A stretch of DNA of 64,000 nucleotides, from positions 1 through 64,000 of the forward strand of contig NZ_JRQN01000007.1 of the NCBI RefSeq assembly GCF_000785785.1, read 5' to 3'. The stretch comes from Streptococcus uberis. GTDB taxonomy: Bacteria; Bacillota; Bacilli; Lactobacillales; Streptococcaceae. The notes under the pieces are model-generated. The model did no database searches, was not told the origin of the DNA, and saw only the letters and a list, made by a program, of their open reading frames with translations. The position numbers and the translations under genes are program-made. Below, one piece after another: positions 10,999-20,781 of the stretch. Positions within the stretch are counted from its first letter, which is position 1. Each line of letters starts with the position of its first letter.

Positions 10999-12741
10999 TT
11001 AAACCCTTTCTTGTAATTTAGCTAACTGAGTATACTTGCCATTTAATGACATCAGATAATGGTGATTGCCTTGCTCAACAATTTTTCCTTTATCTAATAC
11101 TAAAATCTGATTAGCAAATTGAATTGTTGATAAGCGGTGCGCAATGATAAAAGTTGTTCGACCTTCTTTTAAAACCTGCATGGCATGTTGAATGATCTCT
11201 TCAGTCTCAGTGTCAATGTGAGATGTCGCTTCATCTAAAATAAGAATTTTAGGATTAGCAATTAAAGTTCTCGCAAACGCAATTAACTGTCTCTCGCCAC
11301 TTGAGAAAGATGCCCCTTTCTCATAAACAGGCTCATTTATGCCATGTGGTAACTGCTCTAACATCTTTTTGGCACCGACCTTAATTAGAGCATCTTCAAC
11401 TTGCTGATCACTATAGTTGTCATTTCCCATCCGAATATTCGATGCGATCGTTCCAGTAAAGAGATAGGGATCTTGTAAAACGATCCCCATCTGTGATCTG
11501 AGACTTTCTTTAGAATAGTGCTGAATCGATTGATTATCTACTAATATATCCCCTTTTATAGGGTCATAAAAACGATATAAGAGATTCATAATCGAAGATT
11601 TTCCTGAACCAGTATGTCCAACTAATGCGACTGTTTCTCCTTTATTGGCAGTAATTGTAATATTTGATAAGACCAATCGATCCGGAGTATAAGCAAAATC
11701 AACTCCTTGGAAAACCACCTGACCATTTGAAATGTTAATAGGTTCAGATTCCTCTGACTCAGTTTCCTCATCTAACAAAGCCATTAGTCTTTTACCAGTT
11801 GCCGTTGACCGTTGAATGTTAGGGAGTTGACGGACCATATTCCCTAATAAGTCAAATAGACGTGTCAGATAGTTTATGTAGATAAACAGTTTACCAACCG
11901 TTACATCAGTATATCCTTGTAAAAACTGATAGCCAATGACAGCTAATAGAGCTGAAATGATCGTGTATTTAACAAATTCTGTCAGTGTCCACGAGGCAAC
12001 TGAATCGGCAACAATAATATGATCATCTGCGGTCTTCATCTCTTGAATAGTTTGATTAAATTCATCAAGGACAGCTTCTTCCTGATGATAGAGTTGAATA
12101 ATTTGAGCACCATTCATGGTTTCATTAACCTGGGTGTTGATTGTACTTCGTGCTTGGTAAAAATCTGTCATATGCTTATCAGTCATTGCCTTATATAATA
12201 ATTGAATACCATAAAATAGTGGAATGACAATCAATAACCATATCCCTGACCTATGATCTAAATAAATCATAACACCATAGATAAAGACAATTTGAACAAA
12301 ACTAATAATAATTTGTGACAAAAGATTATCGTAAAATTGATTACGTAAGGTTTCTGTGTCATTGACAATACGTGTTGCAATTTTTCCTGCTGGAACCTTG
12401 TCAAAATAAGAAATTGGCAAGCTCTGCATGATATTAAATGCCTTTTTTCGTAAATGAGAAACTACTTTATTTGAAGAATAAATTAAGGTTCTAAACGAAA
12501 TGTACCGAAAGATGGCTGTAAGTAAGGTAACTGCAAAATAGTAGAAGATGAATTGGTAAAAAAGGTGATGATTAATTTGTAAGCCATCGGCTACTGGTGT
12601 CAACTGCTTATCAATAATTTCTTTTAATAAAAGTGGGGCCAATTGCCCTGCTGCGGTAGCAATTAATAAAAGGAAAATACCTAGGGTAAATGACACTTTT
12701 GCTACTTTTAATTCTTTTAATAATGTAATGATGAGGCTCAT
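10999..12741 (-). CDS. ABC multidrug exporter subunit with consensus Walker B (LmrD/PatB-like)
   Basis: Half-transporter of 580 residues: six-helix membrane domain (about 1-310), then nucleotide-binding domain. Walker A GHTGSGKSS, a divergent signature FSSGERQL and a canonical Walker B glutamate in ILILDEATSHID are visible. The ATG at 12741 follows AGGAGGTATAAA and lies 1 bp after its partner; the upstream extension in frame is not coding. Together with the next gene, whose Walker B acid is Asp, it should form a heterodimeric exporter like LmrCD, BmrCD or pneumococcal PatAB. The substrate cannot be read from sequence. Confidence 0.9.
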   Translation of the reverse strand: MSLIITLLKELKVAKVSFTLGIFLLLIATAAGQLAPLLLKEIIDKQLTPVADGLQINHHLFYQFIFYYFAVTLLTAIFRYISFRTLIYSSNKVVSHLRKKAFNIMQSLPISYFDKVPAGKIATRIVNDTETLRNQFYDNLLSQIIISFVQIVFIYGVMIYLDHRSGIWLLIVIPLFYGIQLLYKAMTDKHMTDFYQARSTINTQVNETMNGAQIIQLYHQEEAVLDEFNQTIQEMKTADDHIIVADSVASWTLTEFVKYTIISALLAVIGYQFLQGYTDVTVGKLFIYINYLTRLFDLLGNMVRQLPNIQRSTATGKRLMALLDEETESEESEPINISNGQVVFQGVDFAYTPDRLVLSNITITANKGETVALVGHTGSGKSSIMNLLYRFYDPIKGDILVDNQSIQHYSKESLRSQMGIVLQDPYLFTGTIASNIRMGNDNYSDQQVEDALIKVGAKKMLEQLPHGINEPVYEKGASFSSGERQLIAFARTLIANPKILILDEATSHIDTETEEIIQHAMQVLKEGRTTFIIAHRLSTIQFANQILVLDKGKIVEQGNHHYLMSLNGKYTQLAKLQERV

Positions 12742-12742
12742 T

Positions 12743-14463
12743 TTATACCTCCTGTGCTTGTTGCCTTTGATATTGCTGGTAATACCATCCCTTGTTTGCA
12801 AGCAATTCTTGCGGCCTTCCCTCTTCAATGATTTGTCCGTTTTCCATTACTATAACCCAATCGGCATGCTGGATCGCGGACAATCTATGGGTCACAATAA
12901 GGGTGGTCTTGCCTTGACGTTCTTCTTGAATATGTCTGATGATATTGGTTTCCGTTTTAGCATCTACTGCTGAAAGAGAGTCATCTAAAATTAATAAATT
13001 TGGTTTTGAAAGAAAGGCTCTCGCAATTGCAATTCTCTGTTTTTGCCCACCAGAAATGGACAGACCTCGTTCACCAATTTGAGTTTGTAAACCATCTGAC
13101 ATATCCTTTAAATCTTTAGTAAATGAAGCAGTTTCTATAGCTTTTAAAATGTCTTCTTGACTAGCTTGTGATTTGCCCATCGCAATATTTGCTTCTACTG
13201 ATTTGGAAAATAAAATATGCTCTTGAGGGACATAACCAATTTGATTTTCAACACTTTGTCTATCGTAATCAACAAACTGATGGTTGTTGACAAGAAACTG
13301 ACCTTGACCTAGTGGGTATTGTCTCAATAATTGTCTTACCAATGTTGTTTTACCTGAGCCAGTCCGGCCTACAATCCCTAAGGTTTGCCCTTTTTTTAAG
13401 ACGAGTGAAATCTTTTCCAAACTCTTCTTATGACTATTTGCATAAGAAAAACTATAATCTTGGAGTTTAATCTCATCAAATGATTCTAAAGTTAAGGAAC
13501 CATTTTCTTCAAGAGTATCTCCGGTTTCAATCAATTCTTGTAATTTCCCAAACGATGTTTTTCCTGTTTGATAAACTAGGATAAAGTCTGAAATCATTGC
13601 AAATGGTTCAACTAAAGAAACTAAGTAAAGTTGCAAGGCGATAACTTGCCCTAAAGTAACGTGAGAATTTTCAATCATCCCAAGACCAACCATGATAATA
13701 AAAAGCTCACCAACAATAATCATGACACTAAAAATCGGGAAATAAAGACCTCTGTATTTAGCAATTTGATTCCATTTACTGGCTAAATCCTCGACTTTCT
13801 TGCTAAATTGTCGGCCTAAATATTCTTTTTTACCATAGGCTCGCATTACTTTGATACCTTCAACAGTTTCTAAGACCTCATCATTTAAATTAGCAATTGA
13901 CTCTCTTGCAGATTCAACTAATAATTCTTGTTTTTTTGTTATAAAATAGGTGGCCACCGTCATGATAAGTATAGGAATCATACCGACTAAAGTCATTTCC
14001 CAAGAAATGAAAAACATGGTAGGTATAATAAAAAGAATCATTCCTCCTGCATATAAAATAATCATTAGGCCATAGCTATAAAATCCATCAAAGCTTCGAC
14101 ATCTGTCGAAAATCGAGTCATCATATCACCCGATCTAAATTTCTCATAATAGGGTGTTCGCATAATGACTAATTTTTTAAAAGCATTCTGCTGAATATCA
14201 AACTTAAAATGAACAGCTTCTTGAAATAAATGCAAGTGCCACAGATAAGCCATAGCATATGAGAGCAATGCTGTGCCAGCTAATAAGATAATATGGCCAG
14301 TCAATTGATTATAGGATAAGGTCTTTTTGGACATCAAATCTATTAAACTTTCAATCACCTTAGTTGGAATTACCAAAGTAGCATCGTAAATAATCAGTGT
14401 AATGGCAATTAAAATATACGCTTTTTTCTTTTTGCAAATATATTTTAAAATTAAGGATAACAT
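12743..14463 (-). CDS. ABC multidrug exporter subunit with degenerate Walker B (LmrC/PatA-like; one frame break)
   Basis: This is the first half of the heterodimeric exporter, with membrane domain, Walker A GRTGSGKTT, canonical signature SISGGQKQR and a Walker B ending LLILDDSLSAVD, where Asp replaces the catalytic Glu, typical of the inactive site. The reading frame stops at 14065 after DFIAMA. One extra T on the coding strand near 14072 (GCT to GCTT) gives DFIAYGLMIILYAGG and restores about 573 residues. GAAAGGAGG lies 6 bases before the ATG. Expression is probably controlled by the leader and hairpin at 14510-14637. Confidence 0.88.
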
Positions 14464-14509
14464 GCTATCCTCCTTTCAGTTCAGAGCAATAACCGTAAAT
14501 TGTGTACAC

Positions 14510-14547
14510 AAAAAGCCCGCGATAAAGAGTACTCCTTACCACGGGCT
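14510..14547 (-). terminator. Attenuator terminator before the first ABC exporter
   Basis: A strong hairpin has outer arms AGCCCG/CGGGCT and continues inward through TAAgGAG/CTCtTTA with few mismatches. On the minus strand it is followed by TTTTTGTG. It stands between the leader peptide gene and the exporter start. Its ascending arm contains AAGGAGT, complementary to ACTCCTT inside the leader gene (14587-14593), which allows a competing antiterminator fold. Confidence 0.8.
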
Positions 14548-14568
14548 AAACAACTTGTTATGTTTAGA

Positions 14569-14637
14569 TTAATCTACGGTTACTAAAAGGAGTCTCGTAT
14601 TATTAAAAATAGCTTGTTTATAAACCAAATTAGTCAT
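14569..14637 (-). CDS. Leader peptide of the ABC exporter operon (22 aa)
   Basis: A 22-codon frame begins MTNLVYKQ and ends RLLLVTVD. It has an AAAGGAG ribosome binding site 8 bases before the ATG and lies between the promoter at 14670-14698 and the terminator at 14510-14547. The layout of promoter, short peptide, terminator and multidrug exporter matches ribosome-mediated attenuation known for bmrCD in Bacillus and the attenuator reported for pneumococcal patAB. Antibiotics that slow the ribosome on this peptide would be expected to shift the RNA fold and allow read-through. The function is inferred. Confidence 0.72.
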   Translation of the reverse strand: MTNLVYKQAIFNNTRLLLVTVD

Positions 14638-14669
14638 CTTTAGTACTCCTTTCATTTAAACTTAAGAAA

Positions 14670-14698
14670 ATTCTATCATAAGAATAATTATTTGTAAA
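14670..14698 (-). promoter_or_regulatory. Sigma-A promoter of the attenuated exporter operon
   Basis: On the minus strand, -35 TTTACA (14693-14698), a 17-base spacer and -10 TAGAAT (14670-14675) lie about 33 bases before the leader peptide ATG. Confidence 0.6.
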
Positions 14699-14771
14699 TA
14701 TGAGAAGTCGCTTTTTTTATACTATTTTTATGGTTAATATCAAAAAATCACAAAACACCCTTAATTCGTTT

Positions 14772-14863
14772 TTAAAGCGCTTGATTTTTATAAACAATAA
14801 TTATCGTTCACAATTTATCGTGTTCTTTAATTTTATAGTGCCAATAAAAAAATAATTATCGTT
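14772..14863 (+). promoter_or_regulatory. Candidate operator cluster upstream of the 5'-nucleotidase
   Basis: Three TTATCGT heptamers occur at 14801, 14815 and 14856. Two of them lie in an exact 13-bp repeat, AATAATTATCGTT, at 14796-14808 and 14851-14863. At 14772-14785 TTAAAGCGCTTGAT matches the CcpA cre consensus TGWAARCGYTWNCW at 12 of 14 positions. The repeats resemble half sites of metal or peroxide regulators of the Fur/PerR group, but the regulator is not determined. Confidence 0.4.
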
Positions 14864-14880
14864 ATTTACTCATAATCTTA

Positions 14881-14909
14881 TTGTCATAAAAAGAAAAAAA
14901 TAGTACTAT
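14881..14909 (+). promoter_or_regulatory. Promoter of the 5'-nucleotidase gene
   Basis: -35 TTGTCA (14881-14886), a 17-base spacer and -10 TACTAT (14904-14909) are followed by TTAGGAGAG before the ATG at 14947. Confidence 0.6.
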
Positions 14910-14946
14910 TATTACTGTAACATAAAATAATTCTTTAGGAGAGTTT

Positions 14947-16986
14947 ATGAAAAAGCATATTGTTTTAAAAAGCAGTATTTTAGGTGTCGTTACTAGTGTA
15001 TCAATGCTGTTTACAGCTGTTCAAGCTGATCAAGTTGACGTACAAATTATGGGAATAAATGATTTCCATGGGGCCCTTGATCAGACAGGTTCAGCTTATA
15101 TGCCTGATGGTAAAATATCTGGTGCAGGAACAGCTGCTCAATTAGACGCTTACATGGATCAATCACAAGCAGACTTTAACCAAACAAGTCCAAATGGAAC
15201 AAGCATTCGTGTCCAAGCTGGAGACATGGTTGGGGCAAGTCCTGCAAATTCAGGATTATTACAGGATGAACCCACCGTCAAAGTAATGAACAAAATAGGT
15301 ATCGAATATGGGACGATAGGTAACCATGAATTTGATGAGGGACTAGCTGAATATAATCGAATCATGACTGGATCAGCACCTGCTGCTGATTCTACTATCA
15401 ATGATATTACAAAAGCATACCCTGCAGAAGCTTCAACACAACAAATCGTTATCGCCAACGTTGTTGATAAAACAACAAATCAAATTCCATATAACTGGAA
15501 ACCTTATGCTATAAAAAATATTCCTGTCAATAACACATCCGTAAATGTCGGTTTCATTGGTGTTGTAACAACAGCAATCCCAGAATTAGTCCTTAAAAAA
15601 AATTATGAACAATATAATTTCCTTGATGAGGCACAAACTATCGTTAAGTATGCAAAAGAATTACGTTCACAAAATGTAAATGCTATTGTTGTTCTGGCTC
15701 ACATTCCTGCGACTAGTGGAAAAGATGGACTTGCTGGAGATGAAATGGCTGCAATTATGACTAAGGTTAATCAACTATACCCCGATAATTCGATTGATAT
15801 CGTATTTGCTGGTCATAACCATGTTTATACCAATGGGACAGTCGGTAATACGCGTATTGTTGAAGCTCTTTCATCAGGAAAAGCCTATTCCGATGTTCGT
15901 GGTACTTTAGACACGACTACTCAGGACTTCACTGCTACTCCTTCAGCTAAAATTATTGCTGTTGCACCTAATGTTTTAAAAGGTAGTGCTGATATTCAAG
16001 CCATTGTAGATGATGCAAATACTCGAGTTACTACCCTAACTAAAGGTAAAATTGGTACAGCCACAACTAATACAACTATTTCAAGAGAAATTAATGCTGA
16101 TTATGAATCTGCATTAGGTGATTTAATAACAAGAGCCCAATTAACGATCGCTAAAGAATCATATCCAGATATTGATTTTGCCATGACAAACAATGGTGGA
16201 ATCCGTGCAGACTTAGTGGTTCAACCAGATGGGGCCATTACATGGGGTGCAGCACAAGCTGTTCAACCGTTTGGTAATATTTTACAAGTTGTTGAAATGA
16301 CAGGACAAGACATCTACAAAGCTCTCAATGAACAGTATGATGACGCGCAACGTCAATTCCTTCAAATGTCTGGTTTGAAATATACTTATACAGACAGTGG
16401 TTTAAATGATCCTCAAAATCCATTCAAAGTTCTTAAAGCCTACAAATCTAGTGGAGAAGAGATTGACCCAAATGCTACTTACAAATTGGTCATTAACGAT
16501 TTCCTCTTTGGAGGTGGTGACGGCTTTAAGTCTTTCCTGAATGCTAAATTATTAGGAGCCATTAATCCTGATACTGAAGTATTTATTCAATATATCAAAA
16601 ATTTAGAAGCATCTGGTCAAACTGTATCTGCATCACTAGCTGGTACAAAAACTTATGTCACTGTTGCACTGGAGAGTTCAACAACTAATGATCCAAATGG
16701 CCGACATGATTTAGTCCATAGAGTTTATCGTGACCGTAATGGAAATGTGGTAGCAACCGAGTTAGTTTCTGATCTCTTTACAGCTAACCATATAGAAAAA
16801 GCAACTCCTTCTCCTATTAATACAACGACAGTCAAACCTAGAATAGTAAATACACAATCTACTACAACTAAGGAGCAATTACCAACTACAAATAGTGATG
16901 AAAAACAAACTGCAATGCTTTCATTATTAGGATTAGTAAGTTTATCATTCATTGGATTTTCTAAGAAAAAGAAAGAAAACAAATAA
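14947..16986 (+). CDS. Cell-wall-anchored 5'-nucleotidase (S5nA/NudP-like)
   Basis: The protein has 679 residues. A signal peptide ends near AVQA-DQ (about residue 27). The metallophosphoesterase domain starts MGINDFHGAL and holds the metal ligands in AGDMVGASP, TIGNHEFDEG, VLAHIP and FAGHNHVY; the 5'-nucleotidase C-domain follows (NNGGIRADL, GGGDGFKSF). A Ser/Thr-rich linker leads to LPTTN (645-649), a hydrophobic segment and a KKKKENK tail, so sortase anchoring is likely though the motif ends in Asn rather than Gly. Relatives hydrolyse AMP/ADP to adenosine and dampen host immunity. It is a single-gene unit. Confidence 0.9.
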   Translation: MKKHIVLKSSILGVVTSVSMLFTAVQADQVDVQIMGINDFHGALDQTGSAYMPDGKISGAGTAAQLDAYMDQSQADFNQTSPNGTSIRVQAGDMVGASPANSGLLQDEPTVKVMNKIGIEYGTIGNHEFDEGLAEYNRIMTGSAPAADSTINDITKAYPAEASTQQIVIANVVDKTTNQIPYNWKPYAIKNIPVNNTSVNVGFIGVVTTAIPELVLKKNYEQYNFLDEAQTIVKYAKELRSQNVNAIVVLAHIPATSGKDGLAGDEMAAIMTKVNQLYPDNSIDIVFAGHNHVYTNGTVGNTRIVEALSSGKAYSDVRGTLDTTTQDFTATPSAKIIAVAPNVLKGSADIQAIVDDANTRVTTLTKGKIGTATTNTTISREINADYESALGDLITRAQLTIAKESYPDIDFAMTNNGGIRADLVVQPDGAITWGAAQAVQPFGNILQVVEMTGQDIYKALNEQYDDAQRQFLQMSGLKYTYTDSGLNDPQNPFKVLKAYKSSGEEIDPNATYKLVINDFLFGGGDGFKSFLNAKLLGAINPDTEVFIQYIKNLEASGQTVSASLAGTKTYVTVALESSTTNDPNGRHDLVHRVYRDRNGNVVATELVSDLFTANHIEKATPSPINTTTVKPRIVNTQSTTTKEQLPTTNSDEKQTAMLSLLGLVSLSFIGFSKKKKENK

Positions 16987-16996
16987 ATAGACACTC

Positions 16997-17056
16997 AGAG
17001 AGTGGTACAAACACCCATGAGGACTTTGTCCTCATGGGTGTTTGTACCACTCTCTT
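16997..17056. terminator. 28-bp perfect palindromic terminator, bidirectional
   Basis: Arms 16997-17024 and 17028-17055 are perfectly complementary around a TTT loop. The plus strand continues TTTTATA. It sits between the convergent nucleotidase and deformylase genes, so it can end both transcripts. A stem this long and perfect is unusual. Confidence 0.75.
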
Positions 17057-17057
17057 T

Positions 17058-17468
17058 TTATATTAATATACCATCTAAGTGATCTAACTCGTGTTGACAA
17101 ATTTGAGCGGGCAGTCCGGTTAAACTTAAATTCTTTTCTCGCCAATTCATGTCTTGGTAACGTACAGTTACATTTTTAAATCGCCTTGTCCTTTTAGAAC
17201 CTGATAAAGATAAGCATGATTCCTCTGTTTCAAACGGTTCCGATTTTTCAACAATTATTGGATTAAACATGACTAAATCAACAAAGCCCATACTTATAAT
17301 AATAATAGCTTTTTTCTCGCCTATCATATTCGCTGCAAGACCTAAACAGTTTTCGCGATGATAAGTTAAGGTATCTTGCAAATCTTTGCCAATTTTTATA
17401 TCTTCTTTAGTTGCCACTTGTGATTTTCCCGATAAAAATAATGGATCTTTTACAATCTTTCTTAGCAT
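17058..17468 (-). CDS. Peptide deformylase-like protein lacking the conserved Gln
   Basis: The 136-residue protein belongs to the peptide deformylase family, which removes the N-formyl group from nascent chains. Metal ligands are kept: Cys85 in ESCLS and the HELDH motif at 126-130. Motif I, normally GxGLAAxQ, reads CLGLAANMIG, so the catalytic Gln is replaced by Met48; motif II has Ser for Gly. It is also shorter than usual at the N-terminus. Streptococci often carry a second, dispensable deformylase copy, and this is probably that one. Activity is doubtful. It follows gdhA but lies beyond a terminator. Confidence 0.8.
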   Translation of the reverse strand: MLRKIVKDPLFLSGKSQVATKEDIKIGKDLQDTLTYHRENCLGLAANMIGEKKAIIIISMGFVDLVMFNPIIVEKSEPFETEESCLSLSGSKRTRRFKNVTVRYQDMNWREKNLSLTGLPAQICQHELDHLDGILI

Positions 17469-17499
17469 AACTTCCCCTTTTCTTGTTATTAACTAGTAT

Positions 17500-17528
17500 A
17501 TCAAAAAAAGAACTCAATGAGTTCTTTT
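17500..17528 (-). terminator. Terminator of gdhA
   Basis: Stem AAAAGAACT (17506-17514) pairs with AGTTCTTTT (17520-17528) and is followed on the minus strand by TTTTTTTGA. It lies just after the gdhA stop. Confidence 0.75.
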
Positions 17529-17534
17529 AGACTA

Positions 17535-18958
<1,424 letters not shown>

Positions 18959-18971
18959 TCATTGGCTGACA

Positions 18972-19003
18972 ACAAAACCACCTTTCAAAAAATGGAAGGT
19001 GGT
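18972..19003 (-). terminator. Terminator of the second ABC exporter operon
   Basis: Stem ACCACCTTTC (18977-18986) pairs with GGAAGGTGGT (18994-19003) with one G-T pair. On the minus strand it is followed by TTTTGTTG. Confidence 0.65.
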
Positions 19004-19010
19004 AACAATT

Positions 19011-20781
19011 TTAGTGATGTGCTGTTTTAAATTGACTATAGTAGAGATCATAGTAGAAACCACGAGCTTCTAACAGATTATAGTGACTACCTTGTTCAAT
19101 AATTTGGCCATCTTTTAAGACTAATATTTTATCAGCTTCTTGAATCGTTGATAAACGGTGGGCAATCACAAAACTGGTCCTGCCTTTCATTAAGCGTTTC
19201 ATGGCTTTTTGAATCAATAGCTCTAACCGAGTATCAACTGATGAGGTTGCCTCATCAAGAATTAATATTTTCGGATCAGCTAATAGCGCACGCGCAATAG
19301 TTAGGAGTTGTTTTTGCCCCAGTGAAATATTGCTTGATTCCTGGTTCATCATCATCTGATAACCGCCAGGCAAGGTTCTAATAAAGTGATCGACGTTTGC
19401 CGTCTTTGCTGCTTCAATAATTTCTGTTTCCGTCGCTGACAAATTCCCAAAATACAGATTTTCTTGAATAGTCCCTTCAAATAACCAAGCGTCCTGTAAA
19501 ACCATCCCAAACTGCTGACGGTACTCTTGCCGCGAAAGATCTCTGATGTCCATTCCATCAACTGTGATAGATCCTCGATTAACATCATAGAATCGCATGA
19601 GTAGATTGATTAAAGTCGTTTTACCAGCACCTGTTGGACCTACAATAGCAATCATTTCCCCAGGTTTAACATCCAGAGTAAAGTCTTTAATTAAAGGTTT
19701 ACTGTTGCTATAAGCAAAATCGACTTGGTTGAAAGAGACTTGACCTGTTAGAGGTTTTGTTAAGGTTACCTTTTCTTCAGATTTGTCTTCAACCTCATCC
19801 AAAACTGCAAAAATCCGCTCTAAGGATGATTTAGAACTTTGAAGCACCGGTGCTAATTGGGTAATCGTTTGAATTGGTTGGCTAATTTGCCAAATGTACT
19901 GAACAAAAGCCTGCATATTACCAATAGCTAATTTTCCTGCCAAAACTTGAAGTCCGGCTAATAGGGCTATAATCATATAGACTGAGTCTGAGATAAAGTG
20001 TAAAACTGGCATCATAATGCCAGACAAGAAACTGGCTTTGAATCCTACTTCTTGAAGGCGATCTGTAATGGCATGAAAGTCTTCCTCAGAACGATTTTCG
20101 CGACATATAATTTAAGGATATTAAAGCCACTTAAATTTTCTTGAACAAAACCATTCATATCTCCTAAAACTTTAGCTTGTTCTTTAAAGTAAGGTTGTGA
20201 TTTTTTCAAGACAAATTCTGATGACAAATAAATCACAGGAATACTGATAATTAGAATTGATGCTAAGGGCGCGTTAATATAAACAGCATGATTATGGCAA
20301 AAGTAATGGTCAAAATAGCATTGACAATTTGTAGAAAAGACTGTTGTAAGGCGTTTGAAACAGTCTCGACATCTGAAGTAAATCGCCCAAGCATATCACC
20401 AAATTGATGTTTGTCAAAATAGGAAACTGGAATCTTATTAATTTTACGGCTGAGATCTTGTCTCAAGTCTTTTATGCTAGCTTGTACAGCTTTAGTCATA
20501 AAGTAGTTAGAACCATATGATCCAATCTCAAAAAAGATAGCTCGAACAAAATAGATGCAGAGAATCACTGCAATATAAGACTTATTAATGCCCGCCCCTT
20601 CAACTCCTTTTGCCATATCCATCAGATTATTTGAGATTTCAGTAATTGCTAACCCTAAAACAAATGGCTCTAATGAACTCATTAGTGCACTCATTACCTT
20701 TAAGAAAATAGCCGAAATTAATGAAACTTTATATCTCTTTAAATAAGTCCAAATACGTCTAAAAACCTGTTTTTCTGTCAT
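19011..20781 (-). CDS. ABC exporter subunit with consensus Walker B (EfrB-like; two frame breaks)
   Basis: When joined, three open stretches form a 590-residue half-transporter. One base is missing near 20268 (CCC in CGCCC on the coding strand), where TRP must continue LASILIISIPVIYLSSE. Another is missing near 20101, where LKLYV must continue RENRSEEDFHAITDRL. The nucleotide-binding domain has Walker A GPTGAGKTT, a degenerate signature ISLGQKQL and canonical Walker B ILILDEATSSVD. Its partner has the opposite pattern, so the pair should be one heterodimer. The start overlaps the partner stop by one base. Substrate unknown. Confidence 0.88.

Noticed and set aside
12728..12973. Plus-strand open frame of 81 codons across the exporter gene junction
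   Set aside because: It is antisense to the two ABC genes and explained by them.
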